Positions 33,315-41,220 of a stretch of DNA of 64,000 nucleotides are shown piece after piece. A model generated the notes under the pieces. The model made no database searches. It was not told the origin of the DNA and saw nothing but the letters and a program-made list of their open reading frames with translations. Within the stretch, counting starts at the first letter, position 1. Each line of letters starts with the position of its first letter. Source of the DNA: Ammoniphilus sp. YIM 78166 (GTDB taxonomy: Bacteria > Bacillota > Bacilli > Aneurinibacillales > RAOX-1); assembly GCF_004522215.1 (NCBI RefSeq), contig NZ_SDLR01000003.1, forward strand, positions 868,001-932,000. Direction: 5' to 3'. The translations under genes and the position numbers were made by a program.

Positions 33315-33412
33315 ATCCAATCCTCCTGTTCCATACGCTCTCAGTAATTTTCCTTATTATATAACATATTATTCCGACCTGTAAAGTATGAATTGTTTCG
33401 TGCATACAAAAA

Positions 33413-33434
33413 AGCCTTCATGTATATGAAGGCT
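33413..33434 (-). terminator. Terminator of the TerB-like gene
   Basis: AGCCTTCA-TGTATA-TGAAGGCT followed by a T-run on the minus strand. Confidence 0.8.
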
Positions 33435-33442
33435 CAAACAAA

Positions 33443-33811
33443 TTATCTAGATAGTTCTTTAATCTTATCTACCCAATCTTTAAAGCTCGTGTACTCATTA
33501 GGGTCAAATTGAAAATGCTTTTTTATCAGCTCTACTGATTTCCGTTCAGCATTGTGCAGCACGCCATCGGAAAAGATCAAGCGGAGCAATTCTGTCAGTG
33601 CTATATGCTTAGATCTCTCACTCGAAAAGTATGGGAGAATTTCCTCAAGAGATAAATATTGAATTTTATAATCTTCTATATTCATTTCTGTTGCATACTC
33701 TAACAGAAGGATTTCCTTTGCAGGGGTTAAATGACCATCGAAATTGGCTACTTTGTGCGCTAATTCGAGAAAAGCAGTTCTCTCCTTTGGCTCAAGCTCG
33801 GATAAAAACAT
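33443..33811 (-). CDS. TerB-like helical protein
   Basis: The 122-residue all-helical protein contains AFLELAHKVANFDGHLTPAKEILLLEYA and LLRLIFSDGVLHNAERKSVELIKKHF. The paired acidic D-G turns (FDGH, SDGV) are typical of tellurite-resistance TerB-like domains. The ribosome site is weak. Function unknown; it is not with other ter genes. Confidence 0.65.
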   Translation of the reverse strand: MFLSELEPKERTAFLELAHKVANFDGHLTPAKEILLLEYATEMNIEDYKIQYLSLEEILPYFSSERSKHIALTELLRLIFSDGVLHNAERKSVELIKKHFQFDPNEYTSFKDWVDKIKELSR

Positions 33812-33897
33812 GGGAATCGCCCTACTCTCTATTCTTTATATTTCGATCTACTATGTTATACGCTGTTAGGCACGCATGAGTTTCAGTGTACGATTAA

Positions 33898-33923
33898 AAA
33901 GAACCGCAAAAAGGAGCGGTTCT
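33898..33923 (-). terminator. Terminator-like hairpin
   Basis: AGAACCGC-N8-GCGGTTCT is a perfect 8-bp stem with T-run on the minus strand. It lies about 185 bases downstream of the GNAT gene ending at 34109. Confidence 0.65.
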
Positions 33924-33971
33924 AACCATTTCTTGAACGTTTTTGACACAAATTTTTCACAATGTAAACAC

Positions 33972-34098
33972 TGTTTTCATAGTAGAATAAGAGTATCCTC
34001 TCATCTCTTATGATGCAGATGATGGTATCTTTAGTTTTGGAAATTTTTGTCTCCATACCCCTTGTCCTTCTGCTTTATCGGCAGAGGGATTTTTTTTG
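33972..34098 (+). ncRNA. Candidate small RNA ending in a strong terminator
   Basis: A plus-strand terminator (CCTTCTGC-TTTATCG-GCAGAGGG then eight T, 34066-34098) has no gene upstream on its strand. A TTGACA (33943) with a poor -10, or a TAGAAT at 33983, could start a transcript of roughly 100-125 nt. No coding frame is convincing in it. The promoter is weakly supported. Confidence 0.35.
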
Positions 34099-34108
34099 TT
34101 TGGGTATA

Positions 34109-34606
34109 CTATATTCTATTGAACTGTTCTCTAGTATGAGCCTTCGAATGTACCATCATCCAGGTTCCAACCTGATCTTTGTCAAAAATTTCGTTTTGAG
34201 TAAAGCCACATTGTAAAAAGAATGATTCAGCTCTTCGATCAATCGGATCCGTTAACACATAGTCCGTGTTCGCTTGTTCCAATACAAAATTAACGAGCTC
34301 CTTACCCGTTCCCTGATCACGATATTGAGGATGAACGAATATCGTGCCAATCAACAATTCCTTTACATGGTCTTGACTATTGGTGCAAAAGATCTCTTCA
34401 CTGTATTCCACCATTCCCAGTAATTGCCCATTCACAAAGGCTCCGTATAGAATCTCCCCATTCCGTATCGAATCTTCCATGGCAGTTAGAATTCCTTGTT
34501 CATTCGCTCCAATGCCTACGCTGCTTACAGACAATGCATATCGAAAATCCAAAAACTCCTCTAGAGTAACAGGTCTTATCTTCTCTGTATGTATAGTGGG
34601 TCGCAT
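34109..34606 (-). CDS. GNAT family N-acetyltransferase
   Basis: The 165-residue product has IRPVTLEEFLDFRYAL, FVNGQLLGMVEYSEE, and motif A GTIFVHPQYRDQGTGKELVNFVLEQA, then AESFFLQCGFTQNE near the end: a typical stand-alone acetyltransferase. The ATG at 34606 follows GGAGACAC; upstream in-frame starts overlap the next gene. Substrate unknown. Confidence 0.82.
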   Translation of the reverse strand: MRPTIHTEKIRPVTLEEFLDFRYALSVSSVGIGANEQGILTAMEDSIRNGEILYGAFVNGQLLGMVEYSEEIFCTNSQDHVKELLIGTIFVHPQYRDQGTGKELVNFVLEQANTDYVLTDPIDRRAESFFLQCGFTQNEIFDKDQVGTWMMVHSKAHTREQFNRI

Positions 34607-34616
34607 GAAGTGTCTC

Positions 34617-35030
34617 CTATTTAAGCCTAACCAGCAGGTCCTTGATATCATAATCAAATTCAAAAAAGTAAGGTTTATTTTCCTCATCAAATACCATCAA
34701 AAGCGGAAGATCTTCATCAGGCAAGATAAGCTTGACCTCATCAATTAGGCCGCTTAACCATTGATTATTGATCGGGATGGGAGGTTCAAGAGGAATTTTG
34801 TAAATATGTCCATCCTTAGGAATTGGATTAAATCGCTTTGTAATATCTTGAATATGGTGTACACACTGTTTTACTTGGGCATGAACCCACGGGGAATTAG
34901 GCGCAATCCTAATGACACGCTCTTGTTTAAGATCAAACACTTCAATTTCCGAATCGGCGGCCAAAACGATAGGTTGAAAAATAAAGGAAAGACATATAAA
35001 TATGGGAATAACCCATCTGATTGTCTGCAT
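34617..35030 (-). CDS. Secreted hypothetical protein
   Basis: The 137-residue product has a classical signal peptide (MQTIRWVIPIFICLSFIFQPIVLAADSE, cleavage likely after LAA). The mature part includes PNSPWVHAQVKQCVHHIQDITKRFNPIPKDGHIYKIPLEPP and an acidic C-terminus. I do not recognise it. GGAGGTG is well placed before the ATG. It is encoded between a GNAT gene and a two-component system. Confidence 0.7.
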   Translation of the reverse strand: MQTIRWVIPIFICLSFIFQPIVLAADSEIEVFDLKQERVIRIAPNSPWVHAQVKQCVHHIQDITKRFNPIPKDGHIYKIPLEPPIPINNQWLSGLIDEVKLILPDEDLPLLMVFDEENKPYFFEFDYDIKDLLVRLK

Positions 35031-35084
35031 AGGTTCACCTCCAAAGTTGTTCGTTCATACTATTCCCCTTGGAGGTCATTCTAC

Positions 35085-37241
35085 TCAAGTGGCAAGCGTA
35101 ATGGTGACCTTAAATAGATCTCCGTCCACTTCCATTTCCATGCTGCCATCATGCAAGTCTATAATGGATTTGGCAATTGCCAATCCAAGTCCAGACCCTT
35201 CCGTATTTCTTGAAGAATCTCCTCGTTTAAACCGCTCGAATAATTCTTCTACATTTTCCCCTAGTTCATACTTGGCTACATTTTTAAACGTAATCACTAC
35301 ATACTGTGGATTCGTTTTCATTGTAATATAAACTCGGGTCTGCTCTAATGAATATTTCAGGAAATTGCCGATGAGGTTCTCAAACACACGCCATATTTTT
35401 TGTCCATCCACACGGGCATATACCGGTTTATCGGGAAGCACGACCCGGAGTTGCAAAGTAGACTCCTCGATTTTTTCGTTGTATTCTGCCAGTGCCTGTT
35501 GAAGAAGCTGTACCAAGTCTACTCGATCCTTTACTAATTGAATATTTCCGCTGGCCATTTTCGTTGCTTCAAATAAGTCGTCTATTAAGACCTTCAATCG
35601 TTTCGACTTACGATCAAGAATATCTATATAGGATTGACGATCCTCATTCGAAAGATCTTCCCTTTTCAATAACTCCGTGTAGGAAATAATGGAGGTCAAA
35701 GGGGTACGCAAATCATGACTAACGTTCGTAATAAGCTCCGTTTTCAGTCGTTCACTTTTGGCCTGCTCATTTATTGAAGTTCTCACCCCATGCTTAAGCT
35801 TGTTCATATTTTCAGCAAGCTTCGCGAACGAGGAATTTCCGGTTACCGGTAAATCAACCTCGAGATTCCCAAGTACCCATTGATTGGAACATAATACGAT
35901 TCGATTAAAATATCCGGCTCTTTTGATGATTACAAATAACGCCGGAATGCCCAACAGAAGAGCATATGGCGCATAGAAAATGATCAACCTTGGTTTGAGC
36001 ATAACAAGGAGGAAGCCAGCTCCTAATGAAAAAACAAAGAACAAGAGAATAATAAGTTGAGTACCAATATGTCGTACAAGAAAGACCTCTTTTATACTAA
36101 AGTATGTTCGGGCAAGGATCGTCTTCCGCCACTCTACTCTCATGTCAGATTGTTTTCTGACCCTTGTCCATAACCAGCTTCCTTGCATCAGGGTTAAAGC
36201 TACTAGTACGGTCGTTACAGCCAATCGCAATATCCAATCCCAAAAGTGTTGGTAGGAATAATTATAAAGGAAGTCATTTGCGCTAACACCTAGAAAGAAG
36301 AGCGTCATCAGCCCTATAAAGCCAAACGCGGTGATTCCGATATCTAGAGGAATTCGATTGTACAGGGTCTGCCATCGGCTAAATCCTTCATGAATGGGGA
36401 CTTTTTTCAGGATGACAAATAGGGACACTAAACCAGTAGAAAGTGTCCAGTAACCTACTTTTTGTCTCTGCTGAAATTCATCATAACCCGGCAGAACAGA
36501 AAGGGCTAGCTCGGATGACTTGGGGACTGCAATTCTACCTTCGTACATGTTGATGTTACTTGGAAGGCTTAATTCACTTAGCAACTTCCCATATGCTCCC
36601 CCAACGGTCAGATAATGATAGGAAGCGGAAGGGTAATTTCGCTCGAATGCGATTATCTCGTTTGGGTTCACGATATTCGTAAACTCTTCTCCAGTTTCAA
36701 TATTTTTAAAATGGTAAAGAAAGACACTTTTATACTTCATGTAATCACTGCGATGCTGTTCTCTCTCTTTATAAAATTCTTCAATCTTCTTCTCTTTTTC
36801 TTTTACAATTTTAACTCTAATGTGATCATCACTCTTAAAGTTATTCGTAATATCTTCGAGTTTCCTGTCTCGCTCCGCAACAAGGGCCTCCACAACATCA
36901 TGTTGCTCTGCAGCAACAGCATCACGGATTCTATTTTCATACTGTCCTTTGATATTTTCTAGCTGCTGGGCTAAATCACCGTAACGATAGCGATGCTCGT
37001 TAATTTCTTCATCAGATACAGTGATCCACTTCTTTGTCTCATTCTCAGTTAGATGATGGAATTCAAGCATAGCTAAGTTGTCCAAAAACTGATTCAATTG
37101 ATGCTCGAATGGATAATTACGAAAATAATCATGCTTCTCCGGACCATAGTTTAAAGCGATTGAAATGCCTATCAATCCGTATGTAAAGAGCAAAATCCAA
37201 ACTGTTGTCAGCCCTCTATTATTTTTCCATTTTGTAGCCAA
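35085..37241 (-). CDS. Large sensor histidine kinase with coiled-coil sensor domain
   Basis: The 718-residue kinase has a first membrane helix (about 11-31), then an extracytoplasmic region of some 220 residues with a heptad-rich coiled coil (QQLENIKGQYENRIRDAV to KIVKEKEKKIEEFYKERE). Five or six membrane helices follow (about 260-455). The transmitter has the H-box LITNVSHDLRTPLTSIISY, an atypical N-box FENLIGNFLKYSLEQ, and GSGLGLAIAKSIIDLH. The G1 box is degenerate, with no clear DxGxG. It overlaps its regulator gene by 23 bases. The sensor is unusual and the signal unknown. Confidence 0.85.
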   Translation of the reverse strand: MATKWKNNRGLTTVWILLFTYGLIGISIALNYGPEKHDYFRNYPFEHQLNQFLDNLAMLEFHHLTENETKKWITVSDEEINEHRYRYGDLAQQLENIKGQYENRIRDAVAAEQHDVVEALVAERDRKLEDITNNFKSDDHIRVKIVKEKEKKIEEFYKEREQHRSDYMKYKSVFLYHFKNIETGEEFTNIVNPNEIIAFERNYPSASYHYLTVGGAYGKLLSELSLPSNINMYEGRIAVPKSSELALSVLPGYDEFQQRQKVGYWTLSTGLVSLFVILKKVPIHEGFSRWQTLYNRIPLDIGITAFGFIGLMTLFFLGVSANDFLYNYSYQHFWDWILRLAVTTVLVALTLMQGSWLWTRVRKQSDMRVEWRKTILARTYFSIKEVFLVRHIGTQLIILLFFVFSLGAGFLLVMLKPRLIIFYAPYALLLGIPALFVIIKRAGYFNRIVLCSNQWVLGNLEVDLPVTGNSSFAKLAENMNKLKHGVRTSINEQAKSERLKTELITNVSHDLRTPLTSIISYTELLKREDLSNEDRQSYIDILDRKSKRLKVLIDDLFEATKMASGNIQLVKDRVDLVQLLQQALAEYNEKIEESTLQLRVVLPDKPVYARVDGQKIWRVFENLIGNFLKYSLEQTRVYITMKTNPQYVVITFKNVAKYELGENVEELFERFKRGDSSRNTEGSGLGLAIAKSIIDLHDGSMEMEVDGDLFKVTITLAT

Positions 37242-37911
37242 TTCCCCAAACCACCTTTAAATATGTTGGATTTTTTGGATCAATCTCAATTTTTTCTCTT
37301 ATTTTCCGAATATGGACGGCCACCGTATTTTCAGCGTTGTAACCAGGTTCCTGCCAGACCCGCTCATAAATTTCATGAATAGAAAACACACGTCCAGGAT
37401 TTCTCATTAACAGCTCTACAATCTTATACTCAATAGGAGTTAGCTTTACTGGTTCACCCTGTACCAAAAATTCTTTAGCCGATTCATTTAAAGTTAATCC
37501 ATGCAATTCAATCACCTTTTCAGAGCCTTCATAGGTTCCCAGCGTAACATATCTTCTTAGCAAGGACTTCACACGAGCGATTAATTCCAGTGGATTAAAG
37601 GGTTTGGTTACGTAGTCATCTGCCCCAACCTGTAGTCCTAGAATTTTATCTGTATCCTCAGTTTTTGCACTTAACATTAAAATGGGAATATTCTTCTCCT
37701 CTCGAATTTTAAATGTTGTAGCTATCCCATCTAATCTAGGCATCATGACGTCCAGCACGATAAGATGAACTTGATGCTGATGTAGCTTTTCAAGTGCCTC
37801 TAAGCCATCCTTTGCTTTTATGACCGTTATACCTTCGTTTTTTAAGTAAATCTCAATTGCATCCCGAATCTCCAATTCATCATCCACCACAAGCACACAA
37901 TATCGGTTCAA
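37219..37911 (-). CDS. OmpR family response regulator (VanR-like)
   Basis: The receiver has VVDDELEIRDAIE, phospho-Asp in LIVLDVMMPRLDG and Lys in DDYVTKPFNPLEL. The winged helix has LTPIEYKIVELLMRNPGRVFS and NTVAVHIRKIREKIE, as in VanR-type regulators. The best start is a TTG at 37911 with AAAGGAGGAG directly upstream; the in-frame ATG at 37935 has no ribosome site. Paired with the kinase downstream. Confidence 0.87.
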   Translation of the reverse strand: MNRYCVLVVDDELEIRDAIEIYLKNEGITVIKAKDGLEALEKLHQHQVHLIVLDVMMPRLDGIATTFKIREEKNIPILMLSAKTEDTDKILGLQVGADDYVTKPFNPLELIARVKSLLRRYVTLGTYEGSEKVIELHGLTLNESAKEFLVQGEPVKLTPIEYKIVELLMRNPGRVFSIHEIYERVWQEPGYNAENTVAVHIRKIREKIEIDPKNPTYLKVVWGIGYKMEK

Positions 37912-38007
37912 TTTTTCTCCTCCTTTGAGTTTCATTGTATGAGACGTTTCTTAAGAACAAGGTATAACAAATCTTAAGAATTTCTTAAATTCAACACTAG
38001 TACAAAA

Positions 38008-38031
38008 GAAAAAGACCTATATGAGGTCTTT
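38008..38031 (-). terminator. Terminator after the PCYCGC selenoprotein gene
   Basis: AAAGACCT-ATATG-AGGTCTTT with T-run begins four bases after the TAG at 38035-38037. It supports the extended reading frame past the internal TGA. Confidence 0.85.
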
Positions 38032-38034
38032 GTT

Positions 38035-38502
38035 CTAATTGGGGAATGGTGTAGGCGTAGAATTCACACCATTAGCTCCGTATTTAGCATCTACTAACTG
38101 ACGTATGGTTTTAAGGTCTGTTCCTTTTTCATACTCTTGCTTCGCCTCACGGGCGATATCCACACAAATCCCTCAGCCAAATCCCATCGTATCTAGAATA
38201 GCCGTATTGCCTTCTACCTTCTGAACGAAGCAATGTGTATTGTTAATGTGACCATCTTCTTCAAAGCAACCGCAATAACAAGGCATATAATCAAGAACCT
38301 CGGGATGTTCAACAGCAAATTGGTAAGCTTCTAAAACCTTTTCCTTAGGAGAATAAGCTGTAATAACAGACCAATCATTACTTCCTATTTCATATGTTAA
38401 GACAGGAGCGGTGGCTTGTCCATGGCTGTGCTGCTCTTTAGATCCACTGCATCCGGTGACTAACAACAAACATGCAATTAGAGTAAGCGAAACCTTCTTC
38501 AT
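38035..38502 (-). CDS. PCYCGC-motif lipoprotein, predicted selenoprotein
   Basis: The protein starts MKKVSLTLIACLLLVTGCSG (lipobox, Cys about 18) after GGAGGG, so it is anchored outside the membrane. The PCYCGCFEEDGHINNTHCF motif follows at about 74-92. At residue 110 the frame has TGA (38173-38175), then GICVDIAREAKQEYEKGTDLKTIRQLVDAKYGANG and a TPTPFPN tail to TAG at 38035. Family members, as I recall them, have CGxC at this point followed by the same helix and Pro/Thr tail. The TGA thus replaces the first Cys of a CxxC, predicting a Sec-Gly-Ile-Cys redox pair. A hairpin with G in the loop lies about 22 nt downstream. Function unknown; the Cys pattern suggests metal binding or redox. Confidence 0.85.
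38142..38156 (-). promoter_or_regulatory. Candidate bacterial SECIS hairpin in the PCYCGC gene
   Basis: Counting from the base after UGA, positions 17-21 (UCGCC) pair with 27-31 (GGCGA), with apical loop CGUGA at 22-26. G is the second loop base, as accepted for bacterial SECIS, and the distance fits the usual window. Hand-folded. Confidence 0.55.
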
Positions 38503-38634
38503 CGTGGAATCCCTCCGTTTCAACATCATACCACTAGTACCTGATGCTTGTCTTTATGCATTTTATCACAAAATTTATAACTTCACGCGAAAAAAGGCAG
38601 ATGTTTAACAAAGTTGTCATCTTCCTTAAAAACA

Positions 38635-38671
38635 AAAGAGACAGACCCACTTTTATCAAGGTCTGCCTCTG
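38635..38671 (-). terminator. Terminator of the 38683 gene
   Basis: On the minus strand AGAGGCAGACC and GGTCTGTCTCT form a stem followed by TTTTG. Confidence 0.75.
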
Positions 38672-38682
38672 TATCAATGGAC

Positions 38683-39204
38683 CTAAGCGTGCAAAAACGT
38701 TGGGTGTTTAAAATACCTCTTACCTCCTAGCTGAGCCAAAGCAATGTGAAGAATCTTTTTTTCCATACTTAAAAGTCGGTGGTTATTACCGTCAATTGGG
38801 TAGAGCTTACTGCGAGTAGCTTGTAAGCTTTCCTTTAAGCTAAACAAACGATTGGCAATCTCGGTAGATTGATCCTTCTTATAGATCCCACCTTGGACAA
38901 AATCATAAATTTCCTCCGAACAAAGTGCTTGGATATATCCCATTAACTCATCTATAAACATCAGATCCTGATAATATTCATCAAGCTTTTCTACAATAAA
39001 CTCGTAATGGTCTGTATTGACAATATAATGCGCATTCCCTCTGACCCATAAAATTCCCATATCCATGGCTAGTATTTCCTTAATCATTTTTAGCTCAGCC
39101 ATAAACAACGTCTTCTCAGTACTATAATGGGTTAAGTATGCTTGCTGCTTTCGATACATAAACTGACCCACTTCTAACAGCTTTTGCAATTCCTTTAGTT
39201 TCAT
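38683..39204 (-). CDS. Helical hypothetical protein
   Basis: The 173-residue product is predicted almost all helical and amphipathic, with no signal or membrane helix. Recognisable stretches are MKLKELQKLLEVGQFMYRKQQAYL and FRLF-like SLKESLQATRSKLYPIDGNNHRLL. I do not know the family. It sits between a selenoprotein gene and a riboswitch-controlled flavoprotein gene, with its own terminator. Confidence 0.65.
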   Translation of the reverse strand: MKLKELQKLLEVGQFMYRKQQAYLTHYSTEKTLFMAELKMIKEILAMDMGILWVRGNAHYIVNTDHYEFIVEKLDEYYQDLMFIDELMGYIQALCSEEIYDFVQGGIYKKDQSTEIANRLFSLKESLQATRSKLYPIDGNNHRLLSMEKKILHIALAQLGGKRYFKHPTFLHA

Positions 39205-39371
39205 CCCCCAAACCCCTTTCAGCTTAACCTAAGCCGTATCTTTGAATTTAGTTCTACATTATGAACTTGAGACGGGGATTACCACTAGATTCATATAAGA
39301 ATAATCTACAAATAAGTTCCCTCACCATCGAATAAAGAGGAATTAATACGATTAATAAACCAATAATGTAA

Positions 39372-39397
39372 AAAGACCACTGTTGTAGTGGTCTCTT
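39372..39397 (-). terminator. Terminator of the FAD-dependent dehydrogenase gene
   Basis: AGACCACT-GTTG-AGTGGTCT with a T-run just past the stop codon at 39402. Confidence 0.85.
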
Positions 39398-39401
39398 TAC
39401 A

Positions 39402-40835
39402 TTAGATACAGCGTTTTACAATATTTCGAGCAATCCAAACACCTGCCGCTCCTGCTTGAGCCAATCCTCTGGTTATTCCTGCTCCGTCTCCCCCACAGAA
39501 TAAGCCTTTGATCTCCGTCTCGAATTCTTCCGTAAGTTTAGGACGTGCTGAATAGAACTTGGCTTCTACACCATAGAACAAGGTATGCTCAGAAGCGATT
39601 CCAGGGGTCACTTTATCAAGTGCTTCTACCATTTCTATTAAACTCTTCATTGTGTTATAAGGCAATACCAAACCAAGGTCTCCCGGTACCGCCTCTTTTA
39701 ACGTAGGCTCGAGAAATCCTTCTTTTATTCTACTATCGGTCGATCTTCTTCCGCGAATAATATCACCGTACTTTTGGACAATGACCCCGCCGTTCGAAAG
39801 ATCGTTTGCCCGCTTACAGATTTCTCTAGCGTACTCATTTGGCTTATCAAAAGGATCTGTAAAGGTATGAGATACTAATAATGCGAAGTTTGTATTGCTT
39901 GACCCTAGAGCCGGATCTTTATATGAATGACCATTGGCTGCCATGATTCCACTATGATTCTCCACGACAACATGACCGGATGGATTGCTGCAGAACGTTC
40001 TAACTCTCGTTCCTACAGACGTATTAAATACAAATTTGCCCTCGTATAGGTGTTCATTGATCTCTCTCATCACCACATCGGATGTTTCTACTCGAACACC
40101 GACATCCACTTGGTTATTATACATTTTCAGTTTTCTTTTCTTTAAGATATCTGTTAACCAAGCAGATCCGTCACGTCCTGGAACAATAACCACATGATCA
40201 GCAGCAAATTCTTCTCCATTCTTAAGCACAATCCCTTTTACAATATGTCGATCATTATCTTTATCCGTAATCAAATCTGCGACTTCGGTTTTGTACATCA
40301 TGGTAATTCGTTCTTTCAAATACTCATAGATCGAGGTTAAAATTTCTAAATTTTGCTCTGTACCCAGGTGGCGAACTTCAGCTCTCAGCAATTTTAGACC
40401 CGCAGCATAGCCTCTCTGCTCGATATTTTTAATGGTTTCTGTTGTTGGATCAGTAATGGATTCCGTCGCGCCGTGCTTTAAATTAATTTCGTCTACATAC
40501 TTAATCAGCTCTAGAACCTTGGAGGGATTAAGATAATCGGTCATCCAACCTCCAAACTCCGTCGTAATATTAAACTTCCCATCGCTGTATGCTCCTGCCC
40601 CTCCAAACCCACTGGTAATCGAGCAAGCTGGCAAGCAGCCAGCATAATCTTTTTTGCCTGCAGGCGGTGGACACAGCTTGATTTTTTCCTCTAAGATCGG
40701 GCAGCGTCTAGAATATATATCATGTCCTTTATCAATTAACAGCACGTTAAGATGAGGAGCCTTCAAAGTTAATTCATAAGCCGTAAAAATTCCCGCTGGT
40801 CCCCCACCAACTACAACTACATCGTATGTGTTCAT
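39402..40835 (-). CDS. FAD-dependent dehydrogenase of unknown function (COG2509 type)
   Basis: The 477-residue flavoprotein has an N-terminal dinucleotide fold VVVVGGGPAGIFTAYELT, LLIDKGHDIYSRRCP, a Cys-rich insert (LEEKIKLCPPPAGKKDYAGCLPACSITSGFGGAGAYSDGKFN) and a C-terminal FAD motif IKGLFCGGDGAGITRGLAQAGAAGVWIARNI. This matches the uncharacterised NAD(FAD)-utilising dehydrogenase group. The reaction is unknown. A guanine-class riboswitch lies in its leader, implying a role in purine metabolism or salvage. The ATG has GGGGG seven bases upstream and is monocistronic. Confidence 0.85.
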   Translation of the reverse strand: MNTYDVVVVGGGPAGIFTAYELTLKAPHLNVLLIDKGHDIYSRRCPILEEKIKLCPPPAGKKDYAGCLPACSITSGFGGAGAYSDGKFNITTEFGGWMTDYLNPSKVLELIKYVDEINLKHGATESITDPTTETIKNIEQRGYAAGLKLLRAEVRHLGTEQNLEILTSIYEYLKERITMMYKTEVADLITDKDNDRHIVKGIVLKNGEEFAADHVVIVPGRDGSAWLTDILKKRKLKMYNNQVDVGVRVETSDVVMREINEHLYEGKFVFNTSVGTRVRTFCSNPSGHVVVENHSGIMAANGHSYKDPALGSSNTNFALLVSHTFTDPFDKPNEYAREICKRANDLSNGGVIVQKYGDIIRGRRSTDSRIKEGFLEPTLKEAVPGDLGLVLPYNTMKSLIEMVEALDKVTPGIASEHTLFYGVEAKFYSARPKLTEEFETEIKGLFCGGDGAGITRGLAQAGAAGVWIARNIVKRCI

Positions 40836-40865
40836 ATATGTTCCCCCTTCAAAAATGAAAAAAAG

Positions 40866-40972
40866 CCAAGAAACTCCAACTGCCGAATGGGGTACAACAA
40901 GACCCCATTCGTAGTTAGGAATTTCCGGCTCCTAGTAGAAACCCTCAAACCATATTATTGAGGATATACGAA
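40866..40972 (-). promoter_or_regulatory. Purine (guanine-class) riboswitch with terminator
   Basis: On the minus strand TTCGTA (P1) is followed by TATCCTCAATAATATGG-TTTGAGG, GTTTCTAC, TAGGAGCCGGAAATTCCTA and ACTACGAA closing P1. This is the conserved purine aptamer. The base at the specificity position is C (the C of ACTACG), as in xpt-type guanine aptamers, rather than the U of adenine aptamers. Downstream GAATGGGGT/ACCCCATTC and a T-run form a terminator overlapping the P1 side (to about 40866). Guanine or hypoxanthine should repress the flavoprotein gene. Confidence 0.92.
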
Positions 40973-41220
40973 CAGTTCACTTCCGTTATTTAATTCGGCA
41001 ACAATAAGTATACTAATTCAGAAAGGGTGTATATGTCAAGTTCATTCTGAAAAGATATTCGTTTTTTGATACCCAGGTTCCTTACTAGGACCAATTCATT
41101 CCTCGATTCAGAGCAAAAACCGAACATTCAACATCGTTCGAATGAAGCAATAAGGAGAAAATGAATATCTTCTATCTCTATAACATATAATCAAGAAGAA
41201 ATTTAAAGGAGAGATGAACC

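Noticed and set aside
34010..34216. Plus-strand ORF of 68 codons (MMQMMVSLVLEIF...)
   Set aside because: It runs through the terminator at 34066-34098 and overlaps the 3' end of the GNAT gene on the other strand; no ribosome site.
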